From Marinifilum sp. (GTDB lineage Bacteria > Bacteroidota > Bacteroidia > Bacteroidales > CG2-30-32-10), in assembly GCA_020718065.1 (NCBI GenBank), contig DYDE01000002.1:1-54794 (forward strand): a stretch of DNA of 54,794 nucleotides. Direction: 5' to 3'. The number at the start of each line of letters is the position of its first letter. Positions within the stretch are counted from its first letter, which is position 1. A program made the position numbers and the translations under genes. Below, one piece after another: positions 1 through 10,784 of this stretch. The notes under the pieces are model-generated. The model ran no database searches, was not told the DNA's origin, and was given only the letters and a program-made list of their open reading frames with translations.

Positions 1-1888
1 ATATAGTTTGTCCGGGACGATAAATAGCCCTATCAGTAAAGAAAAATGTTTGCAGGTGCTTGTATTTCTGAGGAGTTGTATATTTATATTGATAGTAATT
101 TCTATCAGTTCTCAACTGGTCACTACCATAAAAAAAGTCCATATAAAAACTACGTGAATAATCCTTTGAATTATATGTAGGGATTTTAAAATAGCCTTCG
201 CTATTTGTAATATATGTGCCACCTTTTATATATTCATAACTACTTGTAACATAATTATAGCGTTCAAAATACATTTGTGCAGTTGCACTAACTAAAGGTT
301 CTCCAGTTACACGGTTGAGCATATAAAAATCATAAGAATAATCAGGATTTTGTCTGTTAATATAACTTATGCTTGAACTCCAATAGCTGCTATAAGCAAA
401 TATATTATTATCTACTTTAAAATTATTGTTATTACAAACTAGAACTACATAATATCCCGAAGGTAATTCTGGCATTTTAATTTCTATAGAATGGTTTTGG
501 TAATCACCATCATCGATAAGTTTAACCGACCACTCTTTAATTGGCTTATACTTAATGTATTTTTCCAACAACTCTTTTCCATAATATTTATATACAAGTT
601 TTTTATCTGTATCAGGATCCATTTTAATAACTCTCACGGTTATTTCAGGTGTATTTTTGTAAGAAACCAACGCTCTGAATGGTTTGTTTGGAACATTAAC
701 ATCTTCAATAGTAAATGATAATGCTTTATCTAAAATTCTACTTTGTAAATATTTACAATTTTTTGCACCATCTGTTTCTGGAAAAATTTTTAAAGTATTC
801 TCACATTTTTCGTATGCTGTTTTAATAAGCCACTTGTTTTTTTCAGATTCTAAGGGTTTATACTGTAAACCCTTATTATAATATTGATTTGCGATCGCAT
901 AAGAAATATCAGTAGAAGCAGGGTATTTAATAAACTTACTTTCAAGGTTAATCAGATATTCGAGATAGATACTATCTTTCGATTCAATAACGGTATTCGC
1001 ATTAACAAAAGCAATTCTTTTCAAATCAACATCTATTAATGCCTGAGGGTTGCTGTCATGAAGATGAAAAATAGTCAGATCCTGCAATAATTTAATAGCA
1101 TAATATTTTAGGGATAAAGAATCCTTTGTAACAATATCTATTTTAGCAAAAGCTTCAGGTAATTGATAATAATCAAGGGAGTTTAGCTCAAATTTAAAAA
1201 CAGGTTCGGCAAGCCCTGTTTCGTCATTCATAAAAAAATCTACAGCCCTGTGAGCAAGAAAATCATATAAGGTTGGGCGATAATTTTTAGAGTTATAGCC
1301 TTTAGTTATAATAGCATCATATATTTTAAGCTCTGTATCTTTAAGCTGTTGGACATTTTTTAATACTTCAAGGTGGTTGTAAATGACTTCTTTAACAACT
1401 TTTTTTAAATCCCAAGTACGTATATCATTTTGTTCAAAATTTGCTGTTTCAGTGCGATTTAAAAACAAATATCGGTTTTGTTGATAATATCTCCAATACA
1501 TCTCAGCTAACATTGATTGCAAAACCGGCTTAATTGGAAACTCAGCAGTATTTACTTCATTTTCAAGCTGATTTATATTTTTAACATAAGCATCTTCTTC
1601 AACATTGTCAATAAGTTTCATTTTATAAATAACTGCTTTTACAAAATGGGCAGCATTTTTTTGTTCTTTTGCTTTATTATAAAGGACATTAACAATCTCT
1701 AACGCAGATTTTGGTAGTCCTTTTCCTATTAAAGAATCTACTTTCTTCCATTCATTTTCAAAATCTTTATCATTACTAATTTTCATAATATTGGCTTTTT
1801 TTCGTTCAATATTTTTAACTGCAACATAGTTTGCTGCCAATGCTAAAACACTGATAATACATAGTATTATTACAATTCTTGTTTTCAT
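1..1888 (-). CDS. Alpha-2-macroglobulin-like (MG2) protein, N-terminal part, cut by window edge
   Basis: Open reading frame on the minus strand from an ATG at 1888 running off the left edge, 629 codons visible. It begins MKTRIVIILCIISVLALAAN, a signal peptide or single N-terminal membrane anchor. A long helical segment follows (EWKKVDSLIGKGLPKSALE), then beta-rich sequence ending at the edge in FFTDRAIYRPGQT, the signature of the MG2 bait-protein domain in bacterial alpha-2-macroglobulins. Family members in Bacteroidota are near 1,900 residues, so about two thirds should lie outside the window. They are thought to be periplasmic or surface protease traps. The thioester region is not visible, so I cannot say whether this one has it. 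The family call is from the MG2 motif and N-terminal resemblance. Confidence 0.85.
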   Translation of the reverse strand, partial: MKTRIVIILCIISVLALAANYVAVKNIERKKANIMKISNDKDFENEWKKVDSLIGKGLPKSALEIVNVLYNKAKEQKNAAHFVKAVIYKMKLIDNVEEDAYVKNINQLENEVNTAEFPIKPVLQSMLAEMYWRYYQQNRYLFLNRTETANFEQNDIRTWDLKKVVKEVIYNHLEVLKNVQQLKDTELKIYDAIITKGYNSKNYRPTLYDFLAHRAVDFFMNDETGLAEPVFKFELNSLDYYQLPEAFAKIDIVTKDSLSLKYYAIKLLQDLTIFHLHDSNPQALIDVDLKRIAFVNANTVIESKDSIYLEYLINLESKFIKYPASTDISYAIANQYYNKGLQYKPLESEKNKWLIKTAYEKCENTLKIFPETDGAKNCKYLQSRILDKALSFTIEDVNVPNKPFRALVSYKNTPEITVRVIKMDPDTDKKLVYKYYGKELLEKYIKYKPIKEWSVKLIDDGDYQNHSIEIKMPELPSGYYVVLVCNNNNFKVDNNIFAYSSYWSSSISYINRQNPDYSYDFYMLNRVTGEPLVSATAQMYFERYNYVTSSYEYIKGGTYITNSEGYFKIPTYNSKDYSRSFYMDFFYGSDQLRTDRNYYQYKYTTPQKYKHLQTFFFTDRAIYRPGQTI

Positions 1889-2097
1889 AATTATGATTTG
1901 TTAATTTAAAATTCATTTTTCGTTTTAGATGCATTGTTTTTTCAGATTCCATAAAAGTATAATATTTTTTTATAAAAATAACTGATTAAATACATTTTAT
2001 TTTAGGTATGTGTTTTTTGTGATTACACAAACAATATTCTTTATAATTGTAATTTTAAACAACCTGAACTATTGAATTAAAGTAAAATTCCGAACAA

Positions 2098-2126
2098 TAA
2101 AAAAACCCAATGAAAATCAAAGGGTT
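2098..2126 (-). terminator. Rho-independent terminator after the DUF3108 gene
   Basis: Read on the minus strand, an AACCC...GGGTT hairpin is followed by seven T residues, starting 25 bases past the stop codon of the DUF3108 gene. The stem is short (5 bp), so efficiency is uncertain. Confidence 0.5.
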
Positions 2127-2150
2127 ATTTTATTTCAAAAAAGAATAAAT

Positions 2151-2945
2151 TTATTTAATTTTTGAAGATAATGGGTTTAAAAGACCAGAGTATTTAACCA
2201 ATTCCATTTTAACTTTTCCTACTCTTATGCCAGATTCCGCAATAATAGGCATTCTGTTTTTATCATCTGTAACCCACAAGGTCATTGGGTAAGGGTCTTT
2301 AAATGTTTTATCAACAGCAACCATTGGTTTAAATTTTAAACAGTTGAAAGTTCCAAGATCAGTAGTTACGACTTCCTTTCCTAAATATTTTATCTTTGAA
2401 GTATAAACCGAATCATCAATATAAAAATCAACTGGATATATATCTCCAGATTTTGCATTTGTAAAATCATAAGTACGGGCATAATAAAAAGCTGAAATTA
2501 TATCCTGCACATATTTAGGTGTATTAATTGTTTTTTTTTGACTGATTGTTTTACCCTTTCTTTGATCGAAAGTAATATCCTGACTTATTTTATAACCACC
2601 TTCATTCACCCTGCGGATAAATACCCATGGGAACATACCTTCTTCATCAATATATGTTTCATAATTATCCACTACTTTAAAAAACAAATTAAACATACCT
2701 AATGATTTACCCAGACCAACTACATGATAAGTATTCCTTCCACCTATAATTTTATTTTCTTCTGTAACTTTTAAAGAAGCCATTCCTGCTACAACTTTTC
2801 CTGTCAGCACTGCATCATAGTAAACTTTAAAATATAGTTCCTCTCCTCTTTTGAAAACTTCATTGTTTACTTTTCTTAATTCCTGAGATTTCAAACTTAC
2901 TGATGATATCATCATCAGTATTACTATAAAAAATACACGTTTCAT
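2151..2945 (-). CDS. DUF3108 domain secreted protein
   Basis: 264 residues from the ATG at 2945. The frame is open upstream to 3017, but the 2945 start gives a clean signal peptide (MKRVFFIVILMMISSVSLKS) and avoids abutting leuS, so I prefer it. The rest is the DUF3108 fold: GEELYFKVYYDAVLTGKV near the mature N-terminus, a central YETYIDEEG segment, and a C-terminal LWVTDDKNRMPI strand. Family members are predicted periplasmic or outer-membrane-associated beta proteins of unknown function, common in Bacteroidota. It lies 72 bp after leuS on the same strand and has its own terminator, so it may be read from the leuS transcript. No enzymatic residues are recognisable. Confidence 0.85.
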   Translation of the reverse strand: MKRVFFIVILMMISSVSLKSQELRKVNNEVFKRGEELYFKVYYDAVLTGKVVAGMASLKVTEENKIIGGRNTYHVVGLGKSLGMFNLFFKVVDNYETYIDEEGMFPWVFIRRVNEGGYKISQDITFDQRKGKTISQKKTINTPKYVQDIISAFYYARTYDFTNAKSGDIYPVDFYIDDSVYTSKIKYLGKEVVTTDLGTFNCLKFKPMVAVDKTFKDPYPMTLWVTDDKNRMPIIAESGIRVGKVKMELVKYSGLLNPLSSKIK

Positions 2946-3017
2946 TTTATCAGTTTTTAATGTTGCTTTATAAAAATCAAAAAGTGTTCCAAAAAACAAA
3001 AAACCTTGCAATTTCAA

Positions 3018-5780
3018 TTATATCACAATATTAATGATTTTTTGAGGAACAACAATAATTTTTTTGGGTTGTTTACCCTCTAACCATTTTTGTGAATCTA
3101 CATTTGTGATAATAGCTTTTTCAATATCTGGAATAGACATATTTACTGGTAATTCTATTTTAAAACGCATTTTCCCATTAAAAGATACGGGATAAGTAAA
3201 ATTGTTACTAGCCAAATAAGCTTCATTTAACAAAGGAAATGCGGCATCACTAATGGTATTTTTATTTCCAAGCAAATACCATAATTCTTCTGCAATATGA
3301 GGAGCATAAGGTGAAATAATAATAGTTAAATCCTGTAATATTTCTCTTTTATTGCATTTTAATTCCGTCAGCTCGTTAACACAAATCATAAATGAACTTA
3401 CAGTTGTATTAAAAGAGAATCTTTCGATGTCTTCTTGCACTTTCTTAATAGTTTTATGTAATATTTTCAATTCTTCAGGAATTGCTTTCTCTTCAGAAAT
3501 ATTTAAATCATTGTTATTATCATGAAATAGTTTCCAAAGTTTACGTATAAATCGAAATACACCCTCAATACCTTGTGTATCCCATGGTTTGTGTTGTTCG
3601 AGGGGTCCAAGAAACATTTCATATAAACGTAGCGTATCTGCTCCATACTTTTCAATTAATGCATCTGGATTTACAACATTAAGAAGCGATTTGGACATTT
3701 TTTCAACTTCCCAACCACAAATATATTTCCCATCTTCCAAAATAAATTCTGCGGAATTTAAATCAATATGAGAATTTTTAAATTCTTCAATATTTAACAA
3801 ATCATTGTTTACGATACTAACATCAACATGAATTGGAGAATAATCATATTTATCTTTAAGATTATATGAAACAAATTTATTAGTATCTTTTATCCTATAT
3901 ACAAAACTAGATCTTCCCTGAATCATTCCCTGATTGATAAGCTTTTTGAAGGGCTCTTTTTTACATACTAAACCAAGATCATATAAAAACTTGTTCCAAA
4001 AACGCGAATATATTAAATGACCTGTAGCATGTTCAGCACCACCGATATAAAGATCAACATCTTGCCAGTATTCATTTGCTTCTTTAGAAACTAGTGTTTC
4101 TCTATTTTGAGGATCCATGTATCTTAGATAATATGCACTCGAACCAGCAAAACCTGGCATAGTATTACATTCAATTGGATAGCCATCTTTAGTGTTCCAA
4201 TTTTTAGCACGTGCAAGAGGTGGTTCACCGGATTCTGTTGGAAGATAAGCATCAACTTCTGGTAATTCTAAAGGTAAATCTTTTTCATCAATGGTATAAG
4301 GAATTCCATTTTTATAATAAATAGGAAATGGCTCACCCCAATATCTTTGACGACTAAAAATAGCATCACGCAAACGATAATTAATTTGTCTTTCTCCAAT
4401 ATCTGTATCCTCAACTTTTTCAATTACTGTTTTCATTGCTTCTTTTACCTTCATTCCATTGATAAATTCGGAATTAATAGCAATTCCATCTTTTGCATCA
4501 TAAGATTCTACAGAAATATCACCTCCAGAAATAACTTCAATAATAGGGATATTAAAATGTTTTGCAAATGCATAATCTCTGCTATCATGGGCAGGAACAG
4601 CCATAACAGCTCCTGTACCATAACCTATTAAAACATAATCAGCTATCCAAACTGGAATTTCTTTTCCAGAAAAAGGATGAATGGCATAAGCACCAGTAAA
4701 TTCACCAGTAATTCTTTTTACATCTGCCATTCGCTCTCTGTCGGATCTACTCTTTGTTTCTTTAATATAATTATTAACAGTTTCTTTTCTATCAGGAGTT
4801 GTAATTGTAGAAACCAATTCATGTTCGGGTGCAAGTGTCATAAATGTTACACCGAAAATTGTATCAGGACGTGTTGTAAATACAGACAATAAGTTGTCAA
4901 AGTTTTTAATTTTAAAATTTATGAGAGCACCTTCTGATTTGCCAATCCAATTTCTTTGGACTTCTTTAATAGAATCCGCCCAATCAATTTCATCAAGTCC
5001 CAACAACAATCTCTCTGCATAAGCAGTAATTCTTAATGACCATTGTTTCATTGATTTTTTTAAAACAGGATGACCTCCTCTAACTGAGAATCCTTCACTA
5101 ACCTCATCATTTGCCAAAACAGTTCCCAAAACAGGACACCAGTTAACCATAGTATCAGCCAAATAAACCAAACGATAATTCATTAAAATATCGCTTTGCT
5201 GTTTCTCAGTCATGGCATTCCATTCAGAGGCTGTAAATTTTTTTGTTTCAGAACAAGCTGCATGAATCTTAATATTTCCATTAATTTCAAATACTTTAAT
5301 TAAAGATGCCAGTGTTTCTGCTTTGTCTGTGTTTTTATTATACCACGATTTAAATAGTTTTATAAAAACCCACTGAGTCCATTTGTAATAATCGGAATTA
5401 CATGTTCTAACCTCCCTGTCCCAGTCAAATGAAAATCCAATTTTATCAAGCTGTTCGCGATAACGGGCGATATTTCTTTCAGTAGTAATTGCTGGATGTT
5501 GGCCTGTTTGAATTGCATATTGCTCAGCAGGTAAGCCATATGCATCGTATCCCATTGGATGAAGAACATTAAACCCTTTTAATCTCTTAAACCTTGCATA
5601 AATATCAGAAGCAATGTATCCCAAAGGATGTCCAACATGAAGTCCTGCTCCTGAAGGATAGGGAAACATATCCAAAACATAAAATTTTGGCTTGTTTTTA
5701 TCAATAGTTGCTTTGTAAATTTTATTTTCAGCCCAGTATTTCTGCCATTTCTTTTCTGTTTCACTATAATTGTAATCCAT
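3018..5780 (-). CDS. leuS: Leucyl-tRNA synthetase
   Basis: 920 residues. Charges tRNA-Leu with leucine in the cytoplasm. The class I signatures are both present: HVGH at residues 48-51 (after [10 protein letters not shown]) and KMSKS at 694-698. Between them lie the CP1 editing insertion ([14 protein letters not shown], then [20 protein letters not shown]) and a long insert near 250-350; the C-terminal anticodon-binding helices contain [13 protein letters not shown]. The length is slightly above the bacterial average of about 860 but ordinary for Bacteroidota, where extra inserts occur. It sits 30 bp downstream of alaS on the same strand, so the two synthetase genes are likely co-transcribed. 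Confidence 0.98.
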   Translation of the reverse strand: MDYNYSETEKKWQKYWAENKIYKATIDKNKPKFYVLDMFPYPSGAGLHVGHPLGYIASDIYARFKRLKGFNVLHPMGYDAYGLPAEQYAIQTGQHPAITTERNIARYREQLDKIGFSFDWDREVRTCNSDYYKWTQWVFIKLFKSWYNKNTDKAETLASLIKVFEINGNIKIHAACSETKKFTASEWNAMTEKQQSDILMNYRLVYLADTMVNWCPVLGTVLANDEVSEGFSVRGGHPVLKKSMKQWSLRITAYAERLLLGLDEIDWADSIKEVQRNWIGKSEGALINFKIKNFDNLLSVFTTRPDTIFGVTFMTLAPEHELVSTITTPDRKETVNNYIKETKSRSDRERMADVKRITGEFTGAYAIHPFSGKEIPVWIADYVLIGYGTGAVMAVPAHDSRDYAFAKHFNIPIIEVISGGDISVESYDAKDGIAINSEFINGMKVKEAMKTVIEKVEDTDIGERQINYRLRDAIFSRQRYWGEPFPIYYKNGIPYTIDEKDLPLELPEVDAYLPTESGEPPLARAKNWNTKDGYPIECNTMPGFAGSSAYYLRYMDPQNRETLVSKEANEYWQDVDLYIGGAEHATGHLIYSRFWNKFLYDLGLVCKKEPFKKLINQGMIQGRSSFVYRIKDTNKFVSYNLKDKYDYSPIHVDVSIVNNDLLNIEEFKNSHIDLNSAEFILEDGKYICGWEVEKMSKSLLNVVNPDALIEKYGADTLRLYEMFLGPLEQHKPWDTQGIEGVFRFIRKLWKLFHDNNNDLNISEEKAIPEELKILHKTIKKVQEDIERFSFNTTVSSFMICVNELTELKCNKREILQDLTIIISPYAPHIAEELWYLLGNKNTISDAAFPLLNEAYLASNNFTYPVSFNGKMRFKIELPVNMSIPDIEKAIITNVDSQKWLEGKQPKKIIVVPQKIINIVI

Positions 5781-5810
5781 CTTTTATCTTTTTTTCTATT
5801 GAAGTTATTG

Positions 5811-8426
5811 TTAATTTATATAATTTATTGATTTCGCCAATGCGCTTTCAATGCCCATAATATTTTTACCTCCTGCAGTTGCAAAAAAGGACTGTCCACC
5901 ACCACTACCATCTATTTCTTTTGCTAATTCTTTCACAATATTTGAAGCATTCAAACCTTTGTCTTTAACTAAATTTTCCGAAATCATAACAGATATACTT
6001 GGTTTGCCATCTGATTCAGTTGCAATTAACAAAAACAAATCATTTATTTCTGATTTAATACTAAAAGCTAAATCCTTTATGTTTTTTAAATCTAAGTTTA
6101 CTTTTTCAGCCAGATAATTGATATTGTTAATTTTTTTAATCTTTTTGATTAGCTCTGTTTTAACAATTTTTGTTTTCTCTTTATTGAATTCATCTAATTG
6201 TTTTTGAAGATTATTGTTTTGTTCAATCAAATTATTAACAGCTTTAATTATATCCTTAGGATTTTTTAAGATTTTATTTATTTCATCTATTGTGTTGCTT
6301 TGAGAAGTATAGTATTCAATTGCTTTGTCTGCAGTTATTGCTTCAATTCGTCTAACACCAGCTGCAATTGCTGTTTCAGAAACTATCTTAAACAACCCTA
6401 TGTTTCCTGTTGCGTCAACATGGGTTCCTCCACACAATTCAATTGAAAAATTAGTATCAAAAGCTATCAATCTAACAAAATCTCCATATTTTTCTCCAAA
6501 CAAAGCAACTGCACCTAATTCTTTTGCTTTTTCTATCGGAATATTTCTTTGTTCTTCGATATGAATATTTTCTCTAATTTTCTCATTAACAATCTTCTCA
6601 ACATTAATGATTTCTTCATCTGTAAGCTTAGAAAAATGGGAAAAATCAAAACGTAAACGCTCCTCATCCACATAAGAACCTTTTTGTTCAATATGGTTTC
6701 CCAAAACTATTCTAAGTGCTTTATGAAGAAGATGAGTTGCTGAGTGATTATCAGCAGTATGAATTCTTTTATCAATGTCAACTTTTGCTGTATAGGTTTT
6801 CATTAAATCATCAGGAAGTTCATCTGCTAAATGAACGATGAGATTGTTTTCTTTTTTAGTGTCAACAATAACAATATTATCATTGATGGATAACAAGCAT
6901 CCTTTATCTCCAACCTGACCTCCTGATTCTGCATAAAAAGGTGTTTTATCCAATACAATCTGAAAAAATTCTTTATCTTTAGACTTAACTTTGCGATATT
7001 TAATAATATTAACTTCAGCTTCAAGGGTATCATAACCAACGAATTCGGTCTCTTCAGTATTTTGTAACACAATCCAATCACCAGCATTAATAGCACCAGC
7101 TGATCTTGAGCGAGTTTTTTGTTCTTCCATACCTTTATTAAAGCCAGACATATCAATAGTCCATCCTTTTTCTTCAGCCATTAATTGAGTTAAATCAATA
7201 GGAAATCCGTAAGTGTCGAATAATTCAAAAGCAAAGCTTCCATCAATTATTTTCTTTTCATAAGAAGTTGAAATATAATTTTCAAACTTCTGAATTCCCT
7301 TTGATAAAGTTCTTAAAAACGCGTTTTCTTCCTCAGTAATAACCTTTTTTATAATTATTTCCTGAGATTTTATTTCCTTAAATACATGTCCCATTTGATT
7401 TACAAGAGTAGGAAGTAATTCATTTATAAATGGTACTTTAACACCTAAAAACGTATAAGCATACCTAACGGCTCTTCTTAATATTCTTCTTATAACATAC
7501 CCAGCTTTATTATTGGAAGGCAATTGTCCGTCAGCAATAGCAAAAGAGATTGCTCTTAAATGGTCTGCAATAACCCGAATTGCAATATCCGTATTCTCAT
7601 TCAAACCATATTTAACATTTGCTCTGTTTGCTATTTCGTTTATTAAAGGTTGAAAAACATCAGTATCATAATTTGATTTCTTGTTTTGAAGTACCATACA
7701 CAATCTTTCAAACCCCATTCCTGTATCAACATGCTTTGCAGGTAATGAAGTTAATGATCCGTCTTGTTTTCGGTTAAATTCAATAAAAACCAGATTCCAG
7801 ATTTCTATAACAAGAGGGTTACCTGTATTAACCAATGAAGCTCCATCTGATTTTTCTCTTTCAGATTTGTCTCTTATATCAACATGTATTTCCGAACAAG
7901 GACCACAAGGACCTGTATCACCCATTTCCCAAAAATTATCTTTTTTAGAACCCAGAATAATTCTCTCTTCAGGTACTATTTCTTTCCAGTAATTAAATGC
8001 TTCTTTATCTTTTTCTAATCCTTCCGAACTATCACCTGCAAAAATAGTAATATACAATTGATCCTTATTTATTTTATAAACATCAGTAAGTAATTCCCAA
8101 GCCCATTCAATAGCTTCATTCTTAAAATAATCACCAAACGACCAGTTTCCAAGCATTTCAAACATGGTATGATGGTAAGTATCTTTTCCAACCTCTTCCA
8201 AATCGTTATGTTTACCAGATACTCTAAGGCACTTTTGGGTATTTGCAATTCGATTATACTTAATTTGACTGTTACCTAAGAAAATATCTTTAAACTGATT
8301 CATACCAGCATTGGTAAACATCAATGTTGGATCATTTTTCACAACCATTGGTGCTGAATCAATAATCTGGTGTTGCTTTGAATTGAAGAAATCTAAAAAT
8401 GTTTTTCTAATGCTTATTGAATCCAT
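5811..8426 (-). CDS. alaS: Alanyl-tRNA synthetase
   Basis: 871 residues, full length. Class II aminoacylation core at the N-terminus (motif with HHTMFEMLGNWSFGDYF), then the editing domain with all four zinc-site positions: H561 and H565 in HSATHLLHKAL, C665 and H669 in ELCGGTHVDATGN. The last 150 residues are a coiled coil (NNLIEQNNNLQKQLDEF) and the C-Ala domain ending in GSGGGQSFFATAGG. Acts in the cytoplasm in translation and clears mischarged Ser/Gly. First gene of the alaS-leuS minus-strand run; the divergent M23 peptidase begins 173 bp away. Confidence 0.98.
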   Translation of the reverse strand: MDSISIRKTFLDFFNSKQHQIIDSAPMVVKNDPTLMFTNAGMNQFKDIFLGNSQIKYNRIANTQKCLRVSGKHNDLEEVGKDTYHHTMFEMLGNWSFGDYFKNEAIEWAWELLTDVYKINKDQLYITIFAGDSSEGLEKDKEAFNYWKEIVPEERIILGSKKDNFWEMGDTGPCGPCSEIHVDIRDKSEREKSDGASLVNTGNPLVIEIWNLVFIEFNRKQDGSLTSLPAKHVDTGMGFERLCMVLQNKKSNYDTDVFQPLINEIANRANVKYGLNENTDIAIRVIADHLRAISFAIADGQLPSNNKAGYVIRRILRRAVRYAYTFLGVKVPFINELLPTLVNQMGHVFKEIKSQEIIIKKVITEEENAFLRTLSKGIQKFENYISTSYEKKIIDGSFAFELFDTYGFPIDLTQLMAEEKGWTIDMSGFNKGMEEQKTRSRSAGAINAGDWIVLQNTEETEFVGYDTLEAEVNIIKYRKVKSKDKEFFQIVLDKTPFYAESGGQVGDKGCLLSINDNIVIVDTKKENNLIVHLADELPDDLMKTYTAKVDIDKRIHTADNHSATHLLHKALRIVLGNHIEQKGSYVDEERLRFDFSHFSKLTDEEIINVEKIVNEKIRENIHIEEQRNIPIEKAKELGAVALFGEKYGDFVRLIAFDTNFSIELCGGTHVDATGNIGLFKIVSETAIAAGVRRIEAITADKAIEYYTSQSNTIDEINKILKNPKDIIKAVNNLIEQNNNLQKQLDEFNKEKTKIVKTELIKKIKKINNINYLAEKVNLDLKNIKDLAFSIKSEINDLFLLIATESDGKPSISVMISENLVKDKGLNASNIVKELAKEIDGSGGGQSFFATAGGKNIMGIESALAKSINYIN

Positions 8427-8497
8427 AGTAATTTTAGGAAAATTTAAATTTTAACAATTTTTAACAATTAATAAATTACAAAATTAGATTTTTTTTG

Positions 8498-8505
8498 TAT
8501 GTTTG
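8498..8505 (+). promoter_or_regulatory. -7 box (TATGTTTG) for the M23 peptidase gene
   Basis: TATGTTTG matches the Bacteroidota sigma-ABfr -7 consensus TAnnTTTG and lies about 95 bases before the ATG at 8600. No clear TTTG -33 element is visible upstream. Confidence 0.45.
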
Positions 8506-8514
8506 CATTAAATC

Positions 8515-8568
8515 AAAACAAGCAATATCTCAAACTCTTGATTTGCAAACAGTTTAATGCTTGTTTTT
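8515..8568 (+). promoter_or_regulatory. 5' leader hairpin before the M23 peptidase
   Basis: AAAACAAGCA (8515-8524) is the exact reverse complement of TGCTTGTTTT (8558-8567), a 10-bp stem with a 33-nt loop, followed by TTG and TTATTTTG. If transcription starts just after the -7 box at 8498, the stem opens the 5' UTR. The T-rich trailer is reminiscent of an attenuator, but the loop is long and this may be a plain structural leader. Confidence 0.35.
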
Positions 8569-8599
8569 TGTTATTTTGTATAAACTAATCACCAATTAA

Positions 8600-9571
8600 A
8601 TGGCAAAAAGTAAATATCATTTCAATTTTAAATCATTAGAAATTGAAAAAGTAAAAATAACACTAAAAGAAAAAGTATTAAAATTACTTTCTGTTTTAGC
8701 TGCAGGAATGGTATTTTCTGCAGTTGTAATATTACTTGCGTATAATTTCTTTAATTCTCCTAAAGAAAAGATGTTAAGACGCGAGAATGAGCAGCTAACT
8801 TTACAAATTGAATTGTTTAATAGCAAATTAGATAAGATATCTACAGTTTTAAATGATTTACAAAACAGAGATGATAATATTTATAGAGTAATTTTTGAAT
8901 CAGATCCTATACCTAATTCAATAAGGAAAGCAGGATTTGGCGGAGTTGACAAATATTCTAAATTAGAGGGATATAATAATTCAGATTTATTAATAAATAC
9001 AACTAAAAGATTGGATGTTATTTCTAGACAACTTTATGTTCAGTCAAAATCTTTTGATTATATTTTTATTAAAGCTAAAAAGAAAAATGAAATGCTTTTA
9101 TGTATTCCTGCAATTCAACCAATTTCTAATAAAGATTTAACTCATCTTGCTTCTGGTTTTGGCTATAGAATTCATCCAGTATACAAAACACTCAAAATGC
9201 ATACTGGAATAGATTTTGCAGCTCCAAAAGGAACTCTTATTTATGCTACTGGAAATGGAATAGTTGATGCAGAAACTGGAACAAAGTCTGGTTATGGTTT
9301 AGCAATTGTCATTAATCATGGGTTTGGTTATCAAACTTTATATGGACATTGTAGTGGCATTATAGTTAAGCCAGGTGATAGAGTTAAAAGAGGTCAAGTG
9401 ATTGGTTATGTTGGAAACTCTGGACTTTCAGTTGGCCCACATGTTCATTATGAAGTGATTAAAAACGGCGTGAAAATTGATCCTATAAATTTCTTTTATA
9501 ACGATTTATCTCCTGCAGATTATGAAAAAGTACTTGAGATAGCATCAAGAGTTAACCAATCATTATCTTAA
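8600..9571 (+). CDS. Membrane-anchored LytM/M23 peptidase
   Basis: 323 residues. A cytoplasmic N-terminus of about 28 residues, one membrane segment (29-49), a coiled coil (55-90), a linker, and a C-terminal M23 domain (about 180-295). Zinc and catalytic positions are intact: H201 and D205 in HTGIDFAAP, H250 in LYGHCSG, H281 and H283 in GPHVHYEV. An active lysostaphin-like fold is therefore expected to cut peptidoglycan cross-bridges in the periplasm, or to regulate an amidase, as the anchored coiled-coil members do. It is divergent from alaS, an arrangement often seen in Bacteroidota, and ends just before a strong terminator. Confidence 0.92.
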   Translation: MAKSKYHFNFKSLEIEKVKITLKEKVLKLLSVLAAGMVFSAVVILLAYNFFNSPKEKMLRRENEQLTLQIELFNSKLDKISTVLNDLQNRDDNIYRVIFESDPIPNSIRKAGFGGVDKYSKLEGYNNSDLLINTTKRLDVISRQLYVQSKSFDYIFIKAKKKNEMLLCIPAIQPISNKDLTHLASGFGYRIHPVYKTLKMHTGIDFAAPKGTLIYATGNGIVDAETGTKSGYGLAIVINHGFGYQTLYGHCSGIIVKPGDRVKRGQVIGYVGNSGLSVGPHVHYEVIKNGVKIDPINFFYNDLSPADYEKVLEIASRVNQSLS

Positions 9572-9587
9572 AAAAATCATATTATAT

Positions 9588-9622
9588 AAAAAGCCCCGCT
9601 TCTTTGATTGTTGGGGCTTTTA
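9588..9622 (+). terminator. Rho-independent terminator after the M23 peptidase
   Basis: AAAAAGCCCC, a 15-nt loop, then GGGGCTTTTATT; the stem is 8 bp. It starts 16 bases past the stop codon and separates the M23 gene from the CapA-like gene. Confidence 0.85.
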
Positions 9623-9670
9623 TTATTAAATACTTTCAATAAATTGACACACTTAAACAATAAAAAGAAA

Positions 9671-10783
9671 ATGAAGAAAATTACAACTGTATTTATATTA
9701 TTGCTATTAGTAACAGGAATTGTTTTTGCAATTTCGAAAAGTGTCAATAAAGAAGAAAAGAAAGAGATAATTGTAACAAATACAAAAGAAAAACCACTCA
9801 ATAAAGTTAATGATACTATTTCAATAATTGGAGTCGGTGATATGATGTTGGGCACAAATTACCCTTCTACACAATATTTACCACCCAATGATGGCAAAGA
9901 TATTCTTTCACCCGTAAAAGATATTTTAATCAATGCAAATGTTACCTTTGGAAACCTTGAGGGAAGTGTTTTAGACAGCGGCGGTTCTCCAAAAAATTGT
10001 AAGGATCCTTCAAAGTGCTATGTTTTCAGAATGCCAACAAGATATGTAAATTATTTAAAAGAAGCAGGTTTTGATGTAGTCAGTAATGCCAATAATCATG
10101 CAGGTGATTTTGGCGATGTAGGCAGAACCAGTACTATGAATACATTAAAAAATGCAGGTTTGCATTATGCAGGACAAACTTCCATGCCTTACACTACATT
10201 TGAAATTGATGGCATTAAATATGGATTCTGTGCATTTGCTCCAAATTCTGGAACAATTGACATGAGAGATATTGATAACGCCAAAAACATTGTTAAACAT
10301 TTGGATTCAATCTCAGACATCGTTATTGTATCATTTCATGGCGGTGCTGAAGGGGCTACCCATAGGAATGTAACAAGAAAAACTGAAATATTTTTAGGAG
10401 AAGATAGAGGAAATGTTTATGTTTTTTCTCATGCTCTAATAGATGCTGGTGCAGATGTGATATTTGGTCATGGACCACATATTACAAGAGCCATTGAACT
10501 ATATAAAAACAGATTTATTGCATATAGTTTAGGCAATTTTTGCACTTATGCCAGATTCAGTCTTAGTGGATATGCAGGAGTTGCTCCAATTATCAAAGTT
10601 TTTGTAACTAAAACCGGAGAGTTTATTAAAGGTCAGATATTTGCTATTAAACAACCAGGTGAAGGCGGCCCAATTATTGATAATAGTAATAAAGTTATAA
10701 AAGAAATTATCGAGCTAACTACAGCAGATTTCCCCGAAACAGAACTTCTAATTAAAGAAACTGGTGAAATAACCAAAAAATGA
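9671..10783 (+). CDS. CapA-like (PGA_cap) metallophosphatase-fold protein
   Basis: 370 residues from the ATG at 9671. The frame is open back to 9608, but that overlaps the terminator, and 9671 starts a typical signal peptide or anchor (MKKITTVFILLLLVTGIVFA). The rest is the CapA domain: GVGDMMLGTNYPS at the start of the fold, FGNLEGSVLD, VVSNANNHAGDFG, IVSFHGGAEG, VIFGHGPHITRAIE and IAYSLGNF, all in the conserved order with the metal-binding D, N and H residues. Family members are named for poly-gamma-glutamate capsule synthesis, but no capB/capC neighbours are present, so the substrate here is unknown. It is convergent with the NlpC/P60 gene, with one base between the stop codons. Confidence 0.9.
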   Translation: MKKITTVFILLLLVTGIVFAISKSVNKEEKKEIIVTNTKEKPLNKVNDTISIIGVGDMMLGTNYPSTQYLPPNDGKDILSPVKDILINANVTFGNLEGSVLDSGGSPKNCKDPSKCYVFRMPTRYVNYLKEAGFDVVSNANNHAGDFGDVGRTSTMNTLKNAGLHYAGQTSMPYTTFEIDGIKYGFCAFAPNSGTIDMRDIDNAKNIVKHLDSISDIVIVSFHGGAEGATHRNVTRKTEIFLGEDRGNVYVFSHALIDAGADVIFGHGPHITRAIELYKNRFIAYSLGNFCTYARFSLSGYAGVAPIIKVFVTKTGEFIKGQIFAIKQPGEGGPIIDNSNKVIKEIIELTTADFPETELLIKETGEITKK

Positions 10784-10784
10784 T

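Noticed and set aside
491-881. Two plus-strand ORFs at the left end
   Set aside because: They lie opposite the alpha-2-macroglobulin-like coding frame, which is open for 629 codons and carries the MG2 motif.
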